DNA of 64,000 nt from Lentzea atacamensis (GTDB lineage Bacteria > Actinomycetota > Actinomycetes > Mycobacteriales > Pseudonocardiaceae): positions 205,635 through 269,634 of the forward strand of contig NZ_QLTT01000001.1 of the NCBI RefSeq assembly GCF_003269295.1, written 5' to 3'. The notes under the pieces are model-generated. The model saw only the letters and a list, made by a program, of their open reading frames with translations, did not search any database and was not told where the DNA came from. The position numbers and the translations under genes were made by a program. Within the stretch, counting starts at the first letter, position 1. Every line of letters starts with the position of its first letter. Below are positions 7,824 through 16,672 of this stretch, piece after piece.

Positions 7824-8903
7824 TCAGAGTCCGCGTCTGGACAACTCGTCGAGCAGCTGACTGTCCGCGACGTGCCGCGACTTGATGTGTTCCAGGTAGT
7901 CCGCGAACGCGTCCGGCTGCAGGCCGCGTAGTTGTTCGAGCCATTCGACCACCAGGTCCTGCTCCTCGAGGCCGCGACGCGCGAGCTCGACCTCGACGAT
8001 GCGCCGGTACACCTCGACCGCGAGACGGCTGCCGTCCTGCACCAGGTGGTTGACCAGCTCGGCCCGCAGCGGCGGCCACTCGTCGGTGTGCACGACCAGC
8101 GCGCGCATCTTGAGGTAGACGTCGAGGTTGGGCCGGGCGAAGAACGCCTCCTTGCACACCTGCACCGCCCGCTGCGGAGCGCCGTGACGCAGGTGTTCCT
8201 CCACGGCCAGGTCGATCAGCCGCAGCGCCGCGCCACGCCCGCCGACGGCGCGCAGACCGCGCTCGACCCATTCGAGGGCGTCCTCGCCGCGGCCGTTGTC
8301 GCGCAGCACGGTCGCGACCTGCAGGTAGTGCCAGCCCGAGGACAGGTCCTTCGACAGCACCAGCAGCTGCAGGTCGACGTCCTCGGTGTACTCGGCCAGC
8401 TCCTCCATCACCCGCAACAGGGCCCAGCGGGCGCGGTCGTAGCGGCCGGTCTCGCCGAACCCGATCACCGGCAGCGGCTCGAACAACGCCACCGCGCGCT
8501 CGCGGTAGTGGGCCAGGCCCTCGTCGTCGAGGGCGTCGGCGTAGGCGGAGAGGCTCACGTCGGGTGCGTCGGGGTGGTGCAGCTGCAGGTCGAGCAGCCA
8601 GTCCGCGAGCCGGACCGGGTCGGGACGGGTCTGGGCGCACGCGCGGGCGTGGATGCCCAGCACGCGGTGGGCCAGTTCGGCGAGCTCGACCCGGTGTCTT
8701 CGGCTGTTCGCCACTCCGTCGGCCAGCTGGGTGACGATCTGTTCGATCAACCCGACCAGCTCCGGGCCGGGGTCGGTGACCAGCAACGACTGCAGTTCGA
8801 CCGACACGCCGATGAGGGCCTGCCAGCGGGCGGGCCAGTCCCCGTTCTCACCGTCGGCCTCGAGCAACGCGGAGGCGACGGTGGCGGGCAGCGTGGTCAT
8901 CAC
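7824..8903 (-). CDS. Helical-repeat hypothetical protein (TPR-like)
   Basis: A 359-residue, wholly alpha-helical soluble protein rich in short helix pairs such as WHYLQVATVLRDNGRGEDALEW and QRAVQVCKEAFFARPNLDVYL, i.e. TPR/SEL1-like units of ~34 residues. Similar helical domains occur at the C-terminus of actinobacterial SWIM zinc-finger proteins, but no SWIM motif is present. Possible scaffold or protein-binding role; no catalytic motif seen. An alternative Met is the second codon. Confidence 0.65.
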   Translation of the reverse strand: MMTTLPATVASALLEADGENGDWPARWQALIGVSVELQSLLVTDPGPELVGLIEQIVTQLADGVANSRRHRVELAELAHRVLGIHARACAQTRPDPVRLADWLLDLQLHHPDAPDVSLSAYADALDDEGLAHYRERAVALFEPLPVIGFGETGRYDRARWALLRVMEELAEYTEDVDLQLLVLSKDLSSGWHYLQVATVLRDNGRGEDALEWVERGLRAVGGRGAALRLIDLAVEEHLRHGAPQRAVQVCKEAFFARPNLDVYLKMRALVVHTDEWPPLRAELVNHLVQDGSRLAVEVYRRIVEVELARRGLEEQDLVVEWLEQLRGLQPDAFADYLEHIKSRHVADSQLLDELSRRGL

Positions 8904-8984
8904 AACATCATTCCCGCGTAGCCCGGTCGAGTGCCACAGATGTCGCCCTAACGGATTTAAGGTTCACCCCGCGTGGTCAGACGC

Positions 8985-10262
8985 CTACAGGTCAGCGAGT
9001 TTGCGGGTCAGCACGGCGCGTTCACGTTCGTTTCCGCACAGGCGAATCGCCTGCTCCAGCTCGGTGCGCGCCTCGTCGAGGCGGCCCAGGCGGCGCAGCA
9101 GCTCCCCGCGCACTCCCGGTAGTTGGTGCGAGTCCTTGAACGCGTCCCCGCCCGCGAGGTCGTCGACGATCGGCAGCGCGGCGGCCGGGCCCCGCGCCAT
9201 GGAGACGGCGACCGCGCGGTTGAGCTCCACCACCGGGGACGGGGCGAGACGGCCGAGCGCTTCGTAGAGCACGACGATGCGGTTCCAGTCGGTCTCCGGC
9301 ACCGAGGGGGCCACCGCATGGCACTCGGCGATCGCGGCCTGCAGCCCGTAGTAGCCATAGCCGCGGCCGGCGTCGGCGGCCTTGGCCAGCGCCGCACGTC
9401 CGCGGGCGATCGCGGACCGGTCCCAGCGGCGGCGGTCCTGGTCCTCCAGCAGCACGGTCTCGCCGTCGGGGCCGCGACGGGCCGGGAAGCGGGCGGCGGT
9501 GAGCTCGAGCAGTGCGAGCAGGCTGTGGACCTCGGGTTCGGACGGCATCAGCCGCGACATGATCCGCGCGAGCCGCTGCGCCTCACCAGCCAGGTCCAGG
9601 CGTATGACCTCGTCGCCGGAGCTGGCGGAGGAGCCCTCGGTGAAGATCAGGTAGATGACGCTGAGCACCTGCGCCAGCCGCGCGGGGCGTTCGTTGACCG
9701 GCGGTACCTCGAACGGCACCTTCGCCGCGCCGAGGGTCTTCTTCGCACGGGTGATGCGGGCCTGCACGGTCGCGGTCGGCACGAGGAAAGCCCGCGCGAT
9801 CTCGTCGCTGGTCAGACCGCCGATCACGCGCAACGTCAGCGCCACCCCCGCTTCCCGCGACAGCACCGGGTGGCAGGAGGTGAACATCAGGGCGAGGGTG
9901 TCGTCGTCGATCTGGTCGGGGTCCCACAGCACGTCGTCCGGCGCGGGCCCGGGATCGGTGGCACCGGTGAGCGCGCCGCCCTCGGCCAGGTTGTGGGCAA
10001 GGGCGGCGTACTTCTCGTCACGAGTGCTGCGGCGGCGGAACGCGTCGATCGCGCGGCGCCGCCCGACCGTGAGCAACCATCCGGCCGGGTTGTTCGGCAC
10101 GCCTTCGCGCGGCCACGTCACCAGTGCCTCGGCCAGCGCTTCCTGGGCGAGGTCCTCGGCCAGCGCGAAGTCGCCGGTGTAGCGGGTCAGCGCACCGACG
10201 ATCCGAGCCGAGTCGATGCGCCAGACCGCGGCTACGGCCTTGCGGCCGGTGGGGTCGCTCAT
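8985..10262 (-). CDS. ECF42-type RNA polymerase sigma factor with C-terminal TPR extension
   Basis: A 425-residue sigma factor. Region 2 is at residues ~15-85 (DFALAEDLAQEALAEAL, GWLLTVGRRRAIDAFRRR), region 4 at ~125-180 (LRVIGGLTSDEIARAFLVPTATVQARITRAKK), followed by a ~230-residue helical extension with TPR-like repeats (LYEALGRLAPSPVVELNRAVA). This length and the upstream YCII/DGPF gene are the hallmark of group ECF42, which has no anti-sigma factor and is thought to be controlled through its own C-terminal domain. It lies 28 bases behind the DGPF gene in one operon with a matching promoter. Confidence 0.93.
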   Translation of the reverse strand: MSDPTGRKAVAAVWRIDSARIVGALTRYTGDFALAEDLAQEALAEALVTWPREGVPNNPAGWLLTVGRRRAIDAFRRRSTRDEKYAALAHNLAEGGALTGATDPGPAPDDVLWDPDQIDDDTLALMFTSCHPVLSREAGVALTLRVIGGLTSDEIARAFLVPTATVQARITRAKKTLGAAKVPFEVPPVNERPARLAQVLSVIYLIFTEGSSASSGDEVIRLDLAGEAQRLARIMSRLMPSEPEVHSLLALLELTAARFPARRGPDGETVLLEDQDRRRWDRSAIARGRAALAKAADAGRGYGYYGLQAAIAECHAVAPSVPETDWNRIVVLYEALGRLAPSPVVELNRAVAVSMARGPAAALPIVDDLAGGDAFKDSHQLPGVRGELLRRLGRLDEARTELEQAIRLCGNERERAVLTRKLADL

Positions 10263-10290
10263 GGGGCCCCATTAGATCAAACGCCGCAGA

Positions 10291-10713
10291 TCAGAGCTGG
10301 CCGGTCCGCTCGCGCCATGCCCGTTCCTTCTTGATCCACTCGTTGTCCGCGGGGAACTCGTCGATCGTGGGGACGCGGCGGATCTCGGTCTTGAAACCGG
10401 CGGCGGTCATCGGCGTCCTCTTCGCCCACTCGATGGCGTCGGCCATGCTGGGGACGTTGATCAGGTAGAAACCGTTGAACAGCTCCTTGGTCTCCCCGTA
10501 CGGGCCGTCGGTGACCACCGGCGGTTCGCTGGAGAAGTCCACGACCACGCCTTCCTCGGCGGGCGCGAGGCCTTCCGCGGCGAGCAGTACGCCGGCCTCG
10601 ATCAGCTCCTCGTTGAACCGTCCGACGGTCTCGAGCATCTGGTCGAAGTCGATCTCGCCGAGGTTGCTCCAGGCCTCATCGGAGGTCACGCGCCAGATCA
10701 GCATGAACTTCAT
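10291..10713 (-). CDS. YCII-related (DGPF) protein, ECF42 partner
   Basis: A 140-residue YCII-fold protein. The DGPYGETKE block at ~69-77 is the DGPF signature that gives the family its name, preceded by the dimeric ferredoxin-like beta-alpha-beta unit (MKFMLIWRVTSDEA). DGPF proteins are the constant partner and usual target of ECF42 sigma factors; their biochemical function is not settled. First gene of the operon; start ATG 10713. Confidence 0.9.
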   Translation of the reverse strand: MKFMLIWRVTSDEAWSNLGEIDFDQMLETVGRFNEELIEAGVLLAAEGLAPAEEGVVVDFSSEPPVVTDGPYGETKELFNGFYLINVPSMADAIEWAKRTPMTAAGFKTEIRRVPTIDEFPADNEWIKKERAWRERTGQL

Positions 10714-10768
10714 GTTTCACTCCCCAGTGGGATCGCGAGGGTCCGTTGTGGACCCTTTCACGCCAAGG

Positions 10769-10795
10769 TCGAACGGGCGGGCTCTTCCGTCGACA
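10769..10795 (-). promoter_or_regulatory. Putative ECF42 autoregulated promoter
   Basis: Minus strand TGTCGA (10795-10790), an 18-base spacer, then CGACC (10771-10767). TGTCGA at -35 with a CGA-type -10 is, as I recall it, the reported ECF42 target motif, and it lies 54-82 bases upstream of the DGPF start. Confidence 0.65.
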
Positions 10796-10844
10796 CCCGG
10801 CCCGGAATTTCCAGAACTTTCTGTTCGCGCAGGTCAGACGACTG

Positions 10845-10877
10845 AGCGGCCCACCCCGGCGTCCGGGATGGGCCGCT
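10845..10877 (-). terminator. Hairpin terminator of the NfeD-SPFH operon
   Basis: Long stem: AGCGGCCCA pairs with TGGGCCGCT and, inside, CCCGG pairs with CCGGG around a three-base loop. It begins 14 bases after the SPFH stop codon. Confidence 0.75.
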
Positions 10878-10890
10878 CGCGTGTCGTTGC

Positions 10891-12093
10891 TCAGGCCTGC
10901 TCGTCCGGCTGGTGCAGCGAGCGCGGCTGCTCCGCCTCCAGCTCCGGTACAGCGGCGGCGGTGCCGACCGAACGCGGCGCGCTCAGCGGGCCGGGCACCT
11001 CCTTGCGCGCCACGGCCTCCGCGGCGGCGACGGCCTCGGCGACCTTCGGGTCCGACGCGGTGTCGAACCAGTCGGCGACCGAGGGGTCGTCCTCCTCGGG
11101 CCTGGGCCGTTCACCGGTGTCGGCGGGCGGCTCGTAGCGGAAGACGCCGTCGTCGCCGGGCGCGCCGAGCATGCGGGCGAACCCTTCGAGGGCCTTGCCG
11201 TAGTCGGACGGGATCATCCAGACCTTGTTCGCGTCGCCCTGCGCCATCTGCGGCAGCGTCTGCAGGTACTGGTAGGCCAGCACCTCCGGCGTCGGGCGGC
11301 CGTCCTTGATCGCGGCGAAGACCTTCTCGATGGCCTTCGCCTGGCCCTGGGCCTGCAGGTAGCGGGCGGCGCGTTCACCCTGGGCGCGCAGGATCTGCGA
11401 CTGGCGCTCGGCCTCGGCGGCGAGGATCGCGGCCTGCTTGGCGCCCTCGGCCGCGAGGATCTGCGACTGCTTCTGACCCTCCGCGGTCTTGATCGAGGAC
11501 TCCCGCTGGCCCTCGGCGTTGAGGATCATGGCGCGCTTCTCCCGGTCGGCGCGCATCTGCTTCTCCATCGAGTCCTGAATGGACGGTGGCGGGTCGATGG
11601 ACTTCAGCTCGACGCGGGCGACCCGCAGGCCCCACCGGCCGGTCGCCTCGTCGAGCACGCCGCGCAGCTGGCCGTTGATGTAGTCGCGGGAGGTGAGGGT
11701 CTCCTCCAGGCTCATGCCACCGACGAGGTTGCGCAGCGTCGTGATCGTCATCTGCTCGACGCCGATGATGTAGTTGGAGATCTCGTACACCGCACTGCGC
11801 GGGTCCGTGACCTGGAAGTACACGACCGTGTCGATCGACACCGTGAGGTTGTCCTGGGTGATCACCGGCTGCGGCGGGAACGACACGACCTGCTCGCGCA
11901 GGTCGATGCGGGCCCGCACCTTGTCGATGAACGGCACGATGATGTTCAGGCCGGGCGCCGCGATGGTGCGGAAGCGGCCGAGGCGTTCGATGACGGCGGC
12001 CTGCGCCTGCGGGATGACCAGTACCGATTTGACGGCGATGGTCAGCACGAAGATCGCGACGACGGCCACGATCACGGCGGTGATCGGGTCCAA
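10891..12093 (-). CDS. SPFH/Band 7 (stomatin/paraslipin-like) membrane protein
   Basis: A 400-residue protein with one N-terminal membrane helix (~5-27), the SPFH core (~28-200; GRFRTIAAPGLNIIVPFIDK, LREQVVSFPPQPVITQDN, Asp-Pro-Pro at ~168), then a long Ala/Glu/Gln coiled coil with AEGQK/AEGAK repeats (~190-250) and an acidic C-tail. Such proteins build oligomeric scaffolds in membranes. The upstream NfeD gene, 28 bases away, is its standard partner. The start is TTG 12093; GTG at 12103 is out of frame. Slightly longer than the mycobacterial paralogues because of the tail. Confidence 0.92.
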   Translation of the reverse strand: MDPITAVIVAVVAIFVLTIAVKSVLVIPQAQAAVIERLGRFRTIAAPGLNIIVPFIDKVRARIDLREQVVSFPPQPVITQDNLTVSIDTVVYFQVTDPRSAVYEISNYIIGVEQMTITTLRNLVGGMSLEETLTSRDYINGQLRGVLDEATGRWGLRVARVELKSIDPPPSIQDSMEKQMRADREKRAMILNAEGQRESSIKTAEGQKQSQILAAEGAKQAAILAAEAERQSQILRAQGERAARYLQAQGQAKAIEKVFAAIKDGRPTPEVLAYQYLQTLPQMAQGDANKVWMIPSDYGKALEGFARMLGAPGDDGVFRYEPPADTGERPRPEEDDPSVADWFDTASDPKVAEAVAAAEAVARKEVPGPLSAPRSVGTAAAVPELEAEQPRSLHQPDEQA

Positions 12094-12121
12094 CTCGGTT
12101 CACATCCTTCTGAGAAGAGCT

Positions 12122-12547
12122 CTACACCGCGGCGATGACCACGGCGGTCGCACCCGAGATCTCGACAACGGTGACGGCTTCGCCTGCTTCGATCACGGAC
12201 CCGTCGAGGGTGCGCGCGCTCCAGGTGTCGCCGCCGATCTTGACCTGCCCGCTGTGCTCGTCGACCGGGGTCAGCGCGACGGCCCTGCTGCCGAGCAGGG
12301 CCTCGTGGTGCATCTTGATCCCGGATCCGAGCTGCAGCCGTTTCTTGAGCACCGGCCTGGCGCCGACGATCAGGCCGAGCGATGTCACGGCGAAAACGAG
12401 CACACTGACCAGCTCACCCGCACCCAGTGCGGACACACCCGCCGCTGCCAGCGCGGCGGCGCCGAGCATGACCAGCACGAAGTCACCGGAGAGAACCTCG
12501 GCGACGACGAGCAGTATCCCGACGATCAGCCAGATCAGCGCGGCCAT
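12122..12547 (-). CDS. NfeD-family membrane protein
   Basis: A 141-residue short NfeD protein: two or three membrane helices (residues ~3-70: ALIWLIVGILLVVAEVLSGDF, then VLVFAVTSLGLIVG) followed by a small OB-fold domain (LLGSRAVALTPVDEHSGQVKIGGDTWSAR). It lacks the ClpP-like protease of long NfeD. It partners the SPFH protein downstream, the OB domain probably binding the SPFH assembly. I chose the Met at 12547; the ATG at 12559 is also possible. Confidence 0.9.
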   Translation of the reverse strand: MAALIWLIVGILLVVAEVLSGDFVLVMLGAAALAAAGVSALGAGELVSVLVFAVTSLGLIVGARPVLKKRLQLGSGIKMHHEALLGSRAVALTPVDEHSGQVKIGGDTWSARTLDGSVIEAGEAVTVVEISGATAVVIAAV

Positions 12548-12589
12548 GCGCCCATACATACACCAACACCGCGCGCGTGGCTGCGAGAT

Positions 12590-13402
12590 TCACCGTGCTG
12601 GGCCCTCGACCGTAACGAAATCGATCAACCGCTCGACCGCGCCGAGCAGATCGGACTCGATGTCGCGGTAGCTGCTGACCGCGCCGAGCACCCGCTGCCA
12701 GCCTTCCCAGGTCTCGCCCCAGCCGAGCTGCGCGCAGACGCCTTCCTTCCAGGGCACGTTCCTGGGGATGACGGGCCAGGCGTCGATCCTGAGCGCCTGT
12801 GGCTTCACGGCCTGCCAGATGTCGACGTACGGGTGGCCGGTGACCAGGACGTTGTCGTCGTGGATCCGGTCGACGATGCGCTGTTCCTTCGAGTTGTGCA
12901 CCAGATGGTCGACCAGGACGCCGAGGCGGCGGTGGGGCGCGGTGCCGAACTCGGCGATGCGCTGCGGCAGTTCGTCGACGCCGTCGAGCGGTTCCACGAC
13001 GATGCCCTCGACGCGCAGGTCGTGGCCCCAGACGCGTTCGACGAGCTCGGCGTCGTGCTTGCCCTCGACCCAGATGCGGCTGGCCTTGGCGGTCTGGGCG
13101 CGCAGGCCTTCGACCTTGACGGAGCCGGACGCGCTGATGCGGGGTTTCTGCTGCTGCGGCGCGGGTTTGACGAGGGTGACGGGCCGGCCGTCGAGCAGGA
13201 ACCCCGCGGGGTTGAGCGGGAACAGGCGGTGGCGGCCGTGGCGGTCCTCCAGGACGACCTGGCCGTGCTCGAACTTCACGACGGCGCCGCAGAATCCGCT
13301 GGCGGGGTCCTCGACGACGAGGCCGGGTTCTGCCGGGACCTCGGGGACCTTCTTGCGCTTCGGGGTGGACAGGATGTCGCGGCCGTAGTCGTGAGATCGC
13401 AC
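12590..13402 (-). CDS. DUF3097 family protein
   Basis: A 270-residue protein of an actinobacterial family of unknown function. It starts with the family's SHDYGRDIL block and carries the WVEGKHDAELVERVWG segment at ~105-120, which resembles the acidic TOPRIM-type nucleotidyl-binding motif (Glu then D-x-E further on). GTG 13402 is eight bases after TAGGGT on the minus strand, and the homology starts there; the longer open frame is not needed. Function not known. Confidence 0.88.
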   Translation of the reverse strand: MRSHDYGRDILSTPKRKKVPEVPAEPGLVVEDPASGFCGAVVKFEHGQVVLEDRHGRHRLFPLNPAGFLLDGRPVTLVKPAPQQQKPRISASGSVKVEGLRAQTAKASRIWVEGKHDAELVERVWGHDLRVEGIVVEPLDGVDELPQRIAEFGTAPHRRLGVLVDHLVHNSKEQRIVDRIHDDNVLVTGHPYVDIWQAVKPQALRIDAWPVIPRNVPWKEGVCAQLGWGETWEGWQRVLGAVSSYRDIESDLLGAVERLIDFVTVEGPAR

Positions 13403-13413
13403 GACCGCGAACC

Positions 13414-14115
13414 CTAGCCGTAGAACGGTTTGAAGGCGGTGAGCCACTCGTGGACGCGGTCGAGGTCGACGTCGGCGCCGTGCAGGTCGTGGCCGTCGTG
13501 GACGAGGTCCATCCAGTCGAACGCCGGGTCGCCCACGTGGGCCCGCGGGTCGATGGCTTTCGGGCCGTCGGGGCTCTGCAGGACGTTGCCGGGGTGCATG
13601 TCGCCGTGCAGCAGCACCTGGTCGACGTCGTCCTCGGCCAGTTTGCGGGCGCGGTGGTGCTCGGTGGCGTAATAGATGCCGGTGCGGCGGGTGAGGACGG
13701 TTTCGAAGAGGAAGTCGACGCGGTCACGCAGCGGCGGGAAGCCGGCGGGATTCGCGGTGTGCAGGTGCGGGAGGACGCGCGCGGGGTCGGTGGCGGGGGT
13801 GCCGGGGTCGATCTTCTCCAGCAGCAGGGCGCCGCGGGCGAGGTCGGTGTCGAGCACGTCGACCATGGCGGGTGTGCCGGCCCAGGCGGTGAGGGCGCGG
13901 GCTTCGAGGGCGGCGACGTCGTGGTCGGGGGTCACCTTCAGCACGGCGTTGGTGCACAGGAAGGTGACGCCGGTGCCGCCGGGCGCGAGCGTGACGACGG
14001 TTAGGCCCCAGCGGGCGGACAGGGTGGCGATCAGGCCGGGCAGCGCGTCGATCCACGCGGTGACGTCGTCGCCGAACCGCCGGACGAGGCGGGATCTGGA
14101 GTCGTCGTCGATCAC
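13414..14115 (-). CDS. APH(6)/hydroxyurea phosphotransferase-like kinase
   Basis: A 233-residue aminoglycoside phosphotransferase-fold kinase. The catalytic loop LLHGDMHPGNVL (Asp ~180) and the Mg-binding IDPRAHVGDPAFDW (~197-210) are intact; the short N-lobe with TFLCTNAVLKVTPDHDVAALEA supplies the ATP lysine. It matches the family that includes streptomycin 6-kinases and hydroxyurea phosphotransferase, so it may inactivate a small antibiotic, but the family also has housekeeping sugar kinases. GTG 14115 is seven bases after the -10 box TAACCT. Confidence 0.85.
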   Translation of the reverse strand: MIDDDSRSRLVRRFGDDVTAWIDALPGLIATLSARWGLTVVTLAPGGTGVTFLCTNAVLKVTPDHDVAALEARALTAWAGTPAMVDVLDTDLARGALLLEKIDPGTPATDPARVLPHLHTANPAGFPPLRDRVDFLFETVLTRRTGIYYATEHHRARKLAEDDVDQVLLHGDMHPGNVLQSPDGPKAIDPRAHVGDPAFDWMDLVHDGHDLHGADVDLDRVHEWLTAFKPFYG

Positions 14116-14159
14116 CCGGCTCAGGTTAGCGAGCCGGCGCCGAGCCGATCGGGTGCGGT

Positions 14160-15186
14160 TCAGCAGGTGACGGTGATCGTCCGCTGCGGCCCGTCGATCC
14201 TGATGGTGCCGCCGACCGGGATGATGACCTGCGGGTCGGTGTGGCCGAGGTCGACGTCGAACACGATCATCGTGTCCGGCGCGTACTCGGCGAACGCCTT
14301 GAGGACCGCCTGGCGCTGCGCGGTGGCGCGGTCGGTGTCCTGGTTGGTGAAGAACCACGACTTGGCCCGCCCGACCAGCACGCCGGCGAACCGCTGCAGC
14401 AGCCCGCGTTCCCCCATGTTGCGCAGGATCCGGTAGACCTCGACGTCGGTGGGCATCTCCTCGGAGGTCTCGAAGAACAGGATGTCGCCCTCGTAGTGCT
14501 CGGGCGCTTTGATCTCCTTGTCGGCCATCATCAGCCACGACAGGATCTCCAGGTTGCCGCCCCACGACCTGCCTTCCGCCACGTGATCCGGCTGGTGCCA
14601 GATCCACCCGCCGCTGGCCTCCAGCACGGGCTCGGTGTCGAAGGTGCCCGGCTCCTCCCACGGCAGATCCTTGTCGCCGTAGGCGAAGCTCTCGGTCAGC
14701 CGGTACGGCCCCGGCGTGAACAGCGCGGCCTTGAGCGAGCCGGCGCTGGTGGGGTGCATGGCGCCGGGCCGCCCGAAGTGGACCATGACGCTGCCGCCGG
14801 AGAACCCGACGATCCCCCGGTTCCGCAGCCACAGCAGCAGGTTGGTGTTGTCGCTGTGCCCGAAGAACGGCTTGGGATTCGCGGTGATCAGCTCGGTGTC
14901 GAGGTGCGGCAGCACGGTGATCTGGTCGTCGCCGCCGATGGTGGCGATCACGGCCCTGATGGTGGGGTCTGCGAACGCCTCGTGCAGGTCGGCGGCGCGT
15001 TCCCGCGGGGTCGCGCCCCATCTTGCGGGTGGTGGGGTATTCGACCGGTTCCAGGCCGAACTCGGTTTTCAGGCGGTGCAGGCCGAGTTCGTAGGGCAGC
15101 GGGAACAGGCCCGGTAATCCCGCGGCCGGGGAGACGATCGCGACTCGGTCACCGGGCTGGGGCTTGGGCGGGTTGATCATCGGCAT
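14160..15186 (-). pseudogene. LD-carboxypeptidase (peptidase S66, MccF-like), frameshifted
   Basis: An S66 serine peptidase of ~340 residues split over two frames. Frame one gives PGDRVAIVSPAAG...RKMG; frame two continues TIGGDDQITVLPH, then GHSDNTNLLLW with the nucleophile Ser, GGNLEIL with Glu and DLGHTDP with His, so all catalytic residues are encoded. The frames rejoin if one G is removed from the GGGG run at 15016-15019. Either a sequencing/assembly error or a very recent mutation. MccF-like members cleave microcin-type peptidyl-nucleotides; others trim peptidoglycan tetrapeptides. ATG 15186 is eight bases after TACCCT. Confidence 0.85.
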
Positions 15187-15237
15187 GGTTGCCGAGGGTA
15201 ACGCCGGGTTCCGCGGTCGCGGCCGGTCGCGCGGTGA

Positions 15238-16026
15238 TCAGAAGGCGGGCCAGGGGATGGCGGGCCAGTCACCGGAGGGTTCGGGGTAGACGCTGGCGGC
15301 GAGGAGCTTGTCCGTGCGCTCCCCCACGGCGCGGACCTCGGCGCGGGTGAGGTGGTCGTGCAACTGTTCCCCCAGCGTGCCGTCGAGCTCGGATCTGAGA
15401 CGCCGCAGCGACTCCAGGACCTCCTCGGGCAGGGGCTCGCGGGCCCAGCCCCACAGGACGGTGCGGAGTTTCGGTTCGGTGTGCAGGCAGATGCCGTGGT
15501 CGACGCCGTAGACCGCGCCGTCGAGGGCGTGCAGGACGTGACCGCCTTTGCGGTCGGCGTTGTTGACGACGACGTCGAAGGCGGACATCAGGGCGATGCG
15601 CGGGTGGTCGGCGTGCACGAGGACCGCGGGGTCGCCGAAGCGGTCGTGGGCGTGGAAGACGGGGATCCAGCCGGGTTTGACGTCGTCGACGCCGATGATG
15701 TCGACGAGCTCGTCCTCTTCGCGGGTGTCGATCCAGAGCTGGACCATGCCGCTGCCGAACGGGCCGGGGCGCAGCACGGTCGGCGGCACCAGGTCCAGGC
15801 CCGCGCCGGCCGAGATCAGGTAGGTGGCGACCTCGCGGCCCGCCAGGGTGCCGTCGGGGAAGTCCCACAGGGGACGTTCGCCGCGCACGGGTTTGTAGAC
15901 GCACTGGGCGTCGACGCCGTCGAGCGAGATCTTGCAGAACAGGGTGGCGTTGGAGGCGTCGACCAGGCGGCCCTCGACCTCGATGCGGCCGTGGTTCAGC
16001 AACTCCAGAGCCGCGGCGGCGTCCAC
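15238..16026 (-). CDS. SCO1664 family protein (PI3/4-kinase-like fold)
   Basis: A 262-residue actinobacterial protein with features of an atypical lipid-kinase fold: AQCVYKPVRGERPLWDFPDG (lysine in the nucleotide site, ~45), MSAFDVVVNNADRKGGHVL (catalytic NNAD-K loop, ~158-170) and VYGVDHGICLH (DHG in place of DFG, ~180). The family is nearly always downstream of DUF3090, as here (one base between the genes), suggesting one functional unit; the phosphate acceptor is not known. Confidence 0.88.
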   Translation of the reverse strand: MDAAAALELLNHGRIEVEGRLVDASNATLFCKISLDGVDAQCVYKPVRGERPLWDFPDGTLAGREVATYLISAGAGLDLVPPTVLRPGPFGSGMVQLWIDTREEDELVDIIGVDDVKPGWIPVFHAHDRFGDPAVLVHADHPRIALMSAFDVVVNNADRKGGHVLHALDGAVYGVDHGICLHTEPKLRTVLWGWAREPLPEEVLESLRRLRSELDGTLGEQLHDHLTRAEVRAVGERTDKLLAASVYPEPSGDWPAIPWPAF

Positions 16027-16027
16027 G

Positions 16028-16594
16028 TCAGTCTTCTTCGCTGCGGCGGTAGCCGTTCTGCCGCGGGCAGATGTGGCCGTCCGGGTCGAGCGGTTCGGCG
16101 CACAGGGGGCACGGTTTGCGGCCGGCGTTGACGACGCGGTCGGCGCGCTCGGCGAAGGCGCGGGCAGCCGACGGGGACAGGAAGACCCGCACGGCGTCGG
16201 GGCCCTCCTCGGTGTCGTCGAGGACGACGGCTTCGTCGACCTCCTCCTCGGAGATCGCGAGGAGCTCGATCACGACGGCTTTGGACTCGGCGTCCCAGCC
16301 GAGGCCCATGGTGCCGACGCGGAACTCCTCCTCGACGGGCACGTCGAGGGGTTCGGTGTCGAGGTCGTCGGGCGGCGCGTCGTCGGGCACGTCGGTGCCG
16401 AAGCGGCGGTGCACCTCCTCGAGCAGCGAGCCGATGCGTTCGGCGAGGACCTGGACCTGCTGCTTCTCGAGCGCGACGCTGATCAACCTGCTCTGCTCGG
16501 AGGCCTGCAGGTAGAAGGTGCGGTCGCCGGGCTGCCCGACGGTTCCTGCGACGAACCGGTCGGGTGCGCGGAATACGTGGATGACACGAGCCAT
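16028..16594 (-). CDS. DUF3090 family protein
   Basis: A 188-residue protein with the family's N-terminal ARVIHVFRAPDRFVAGTVG, an acidic middle and a C-terminal zinc ribbon (CPLCAEPLDPDGHICPRQNG, two Cys pairs) at ~163-182. It precedes the SCO1664-family gene in one operon; the histidine phosphatase gene that often comes before DUF3090 is absent. A -10 box TAGGGT lies ten bases upstream of the ATG. Function unknown. Confidence 0.9.
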   Translation of the reverse strand: MARVIHVFRAPDRFVAGTVGQPGDRTFYLQASEQSRLISVALEKQQVQVLAERIGSLLEEVHRRFGTDVPDDAPPDDLDTEPLDVPVEEEFRVGTMGLGWDAESKAVVIELLAISEEEVDEAVVLDDTEEGPDAVRVFLSPSAARAFAERADRVVNAGRKPCPLCAEPLDPDGHICPRQNGYRRSEED

Positions 16595-16660
16595 GGCCCT
16601 TACGACCCTAGGCCACGTGGAGATCGTCGGCAGGTCCTCCCCCACCAAACACTCCGCGTA

Positions 16661-16666
16661 TAGGGT
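16661..16666 (+). promoter_or_regulatory. -10 box of the S9 peptidase gene
   Basis: TAGGGT (within TATAGGGT) six bases before GTG 16673; leaderless transcript expected. Confidence 0.65.
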
Positions 16667-16672
16667 CGGGTT

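Noticed and set aside
13414..15186. A single 590-codon fusion of an S66 peptidase and an APH kinase
   Set aside because: The open frame joins them only through a frameshifted stretch; the kinase has its own leaderless promoter and GTG start.
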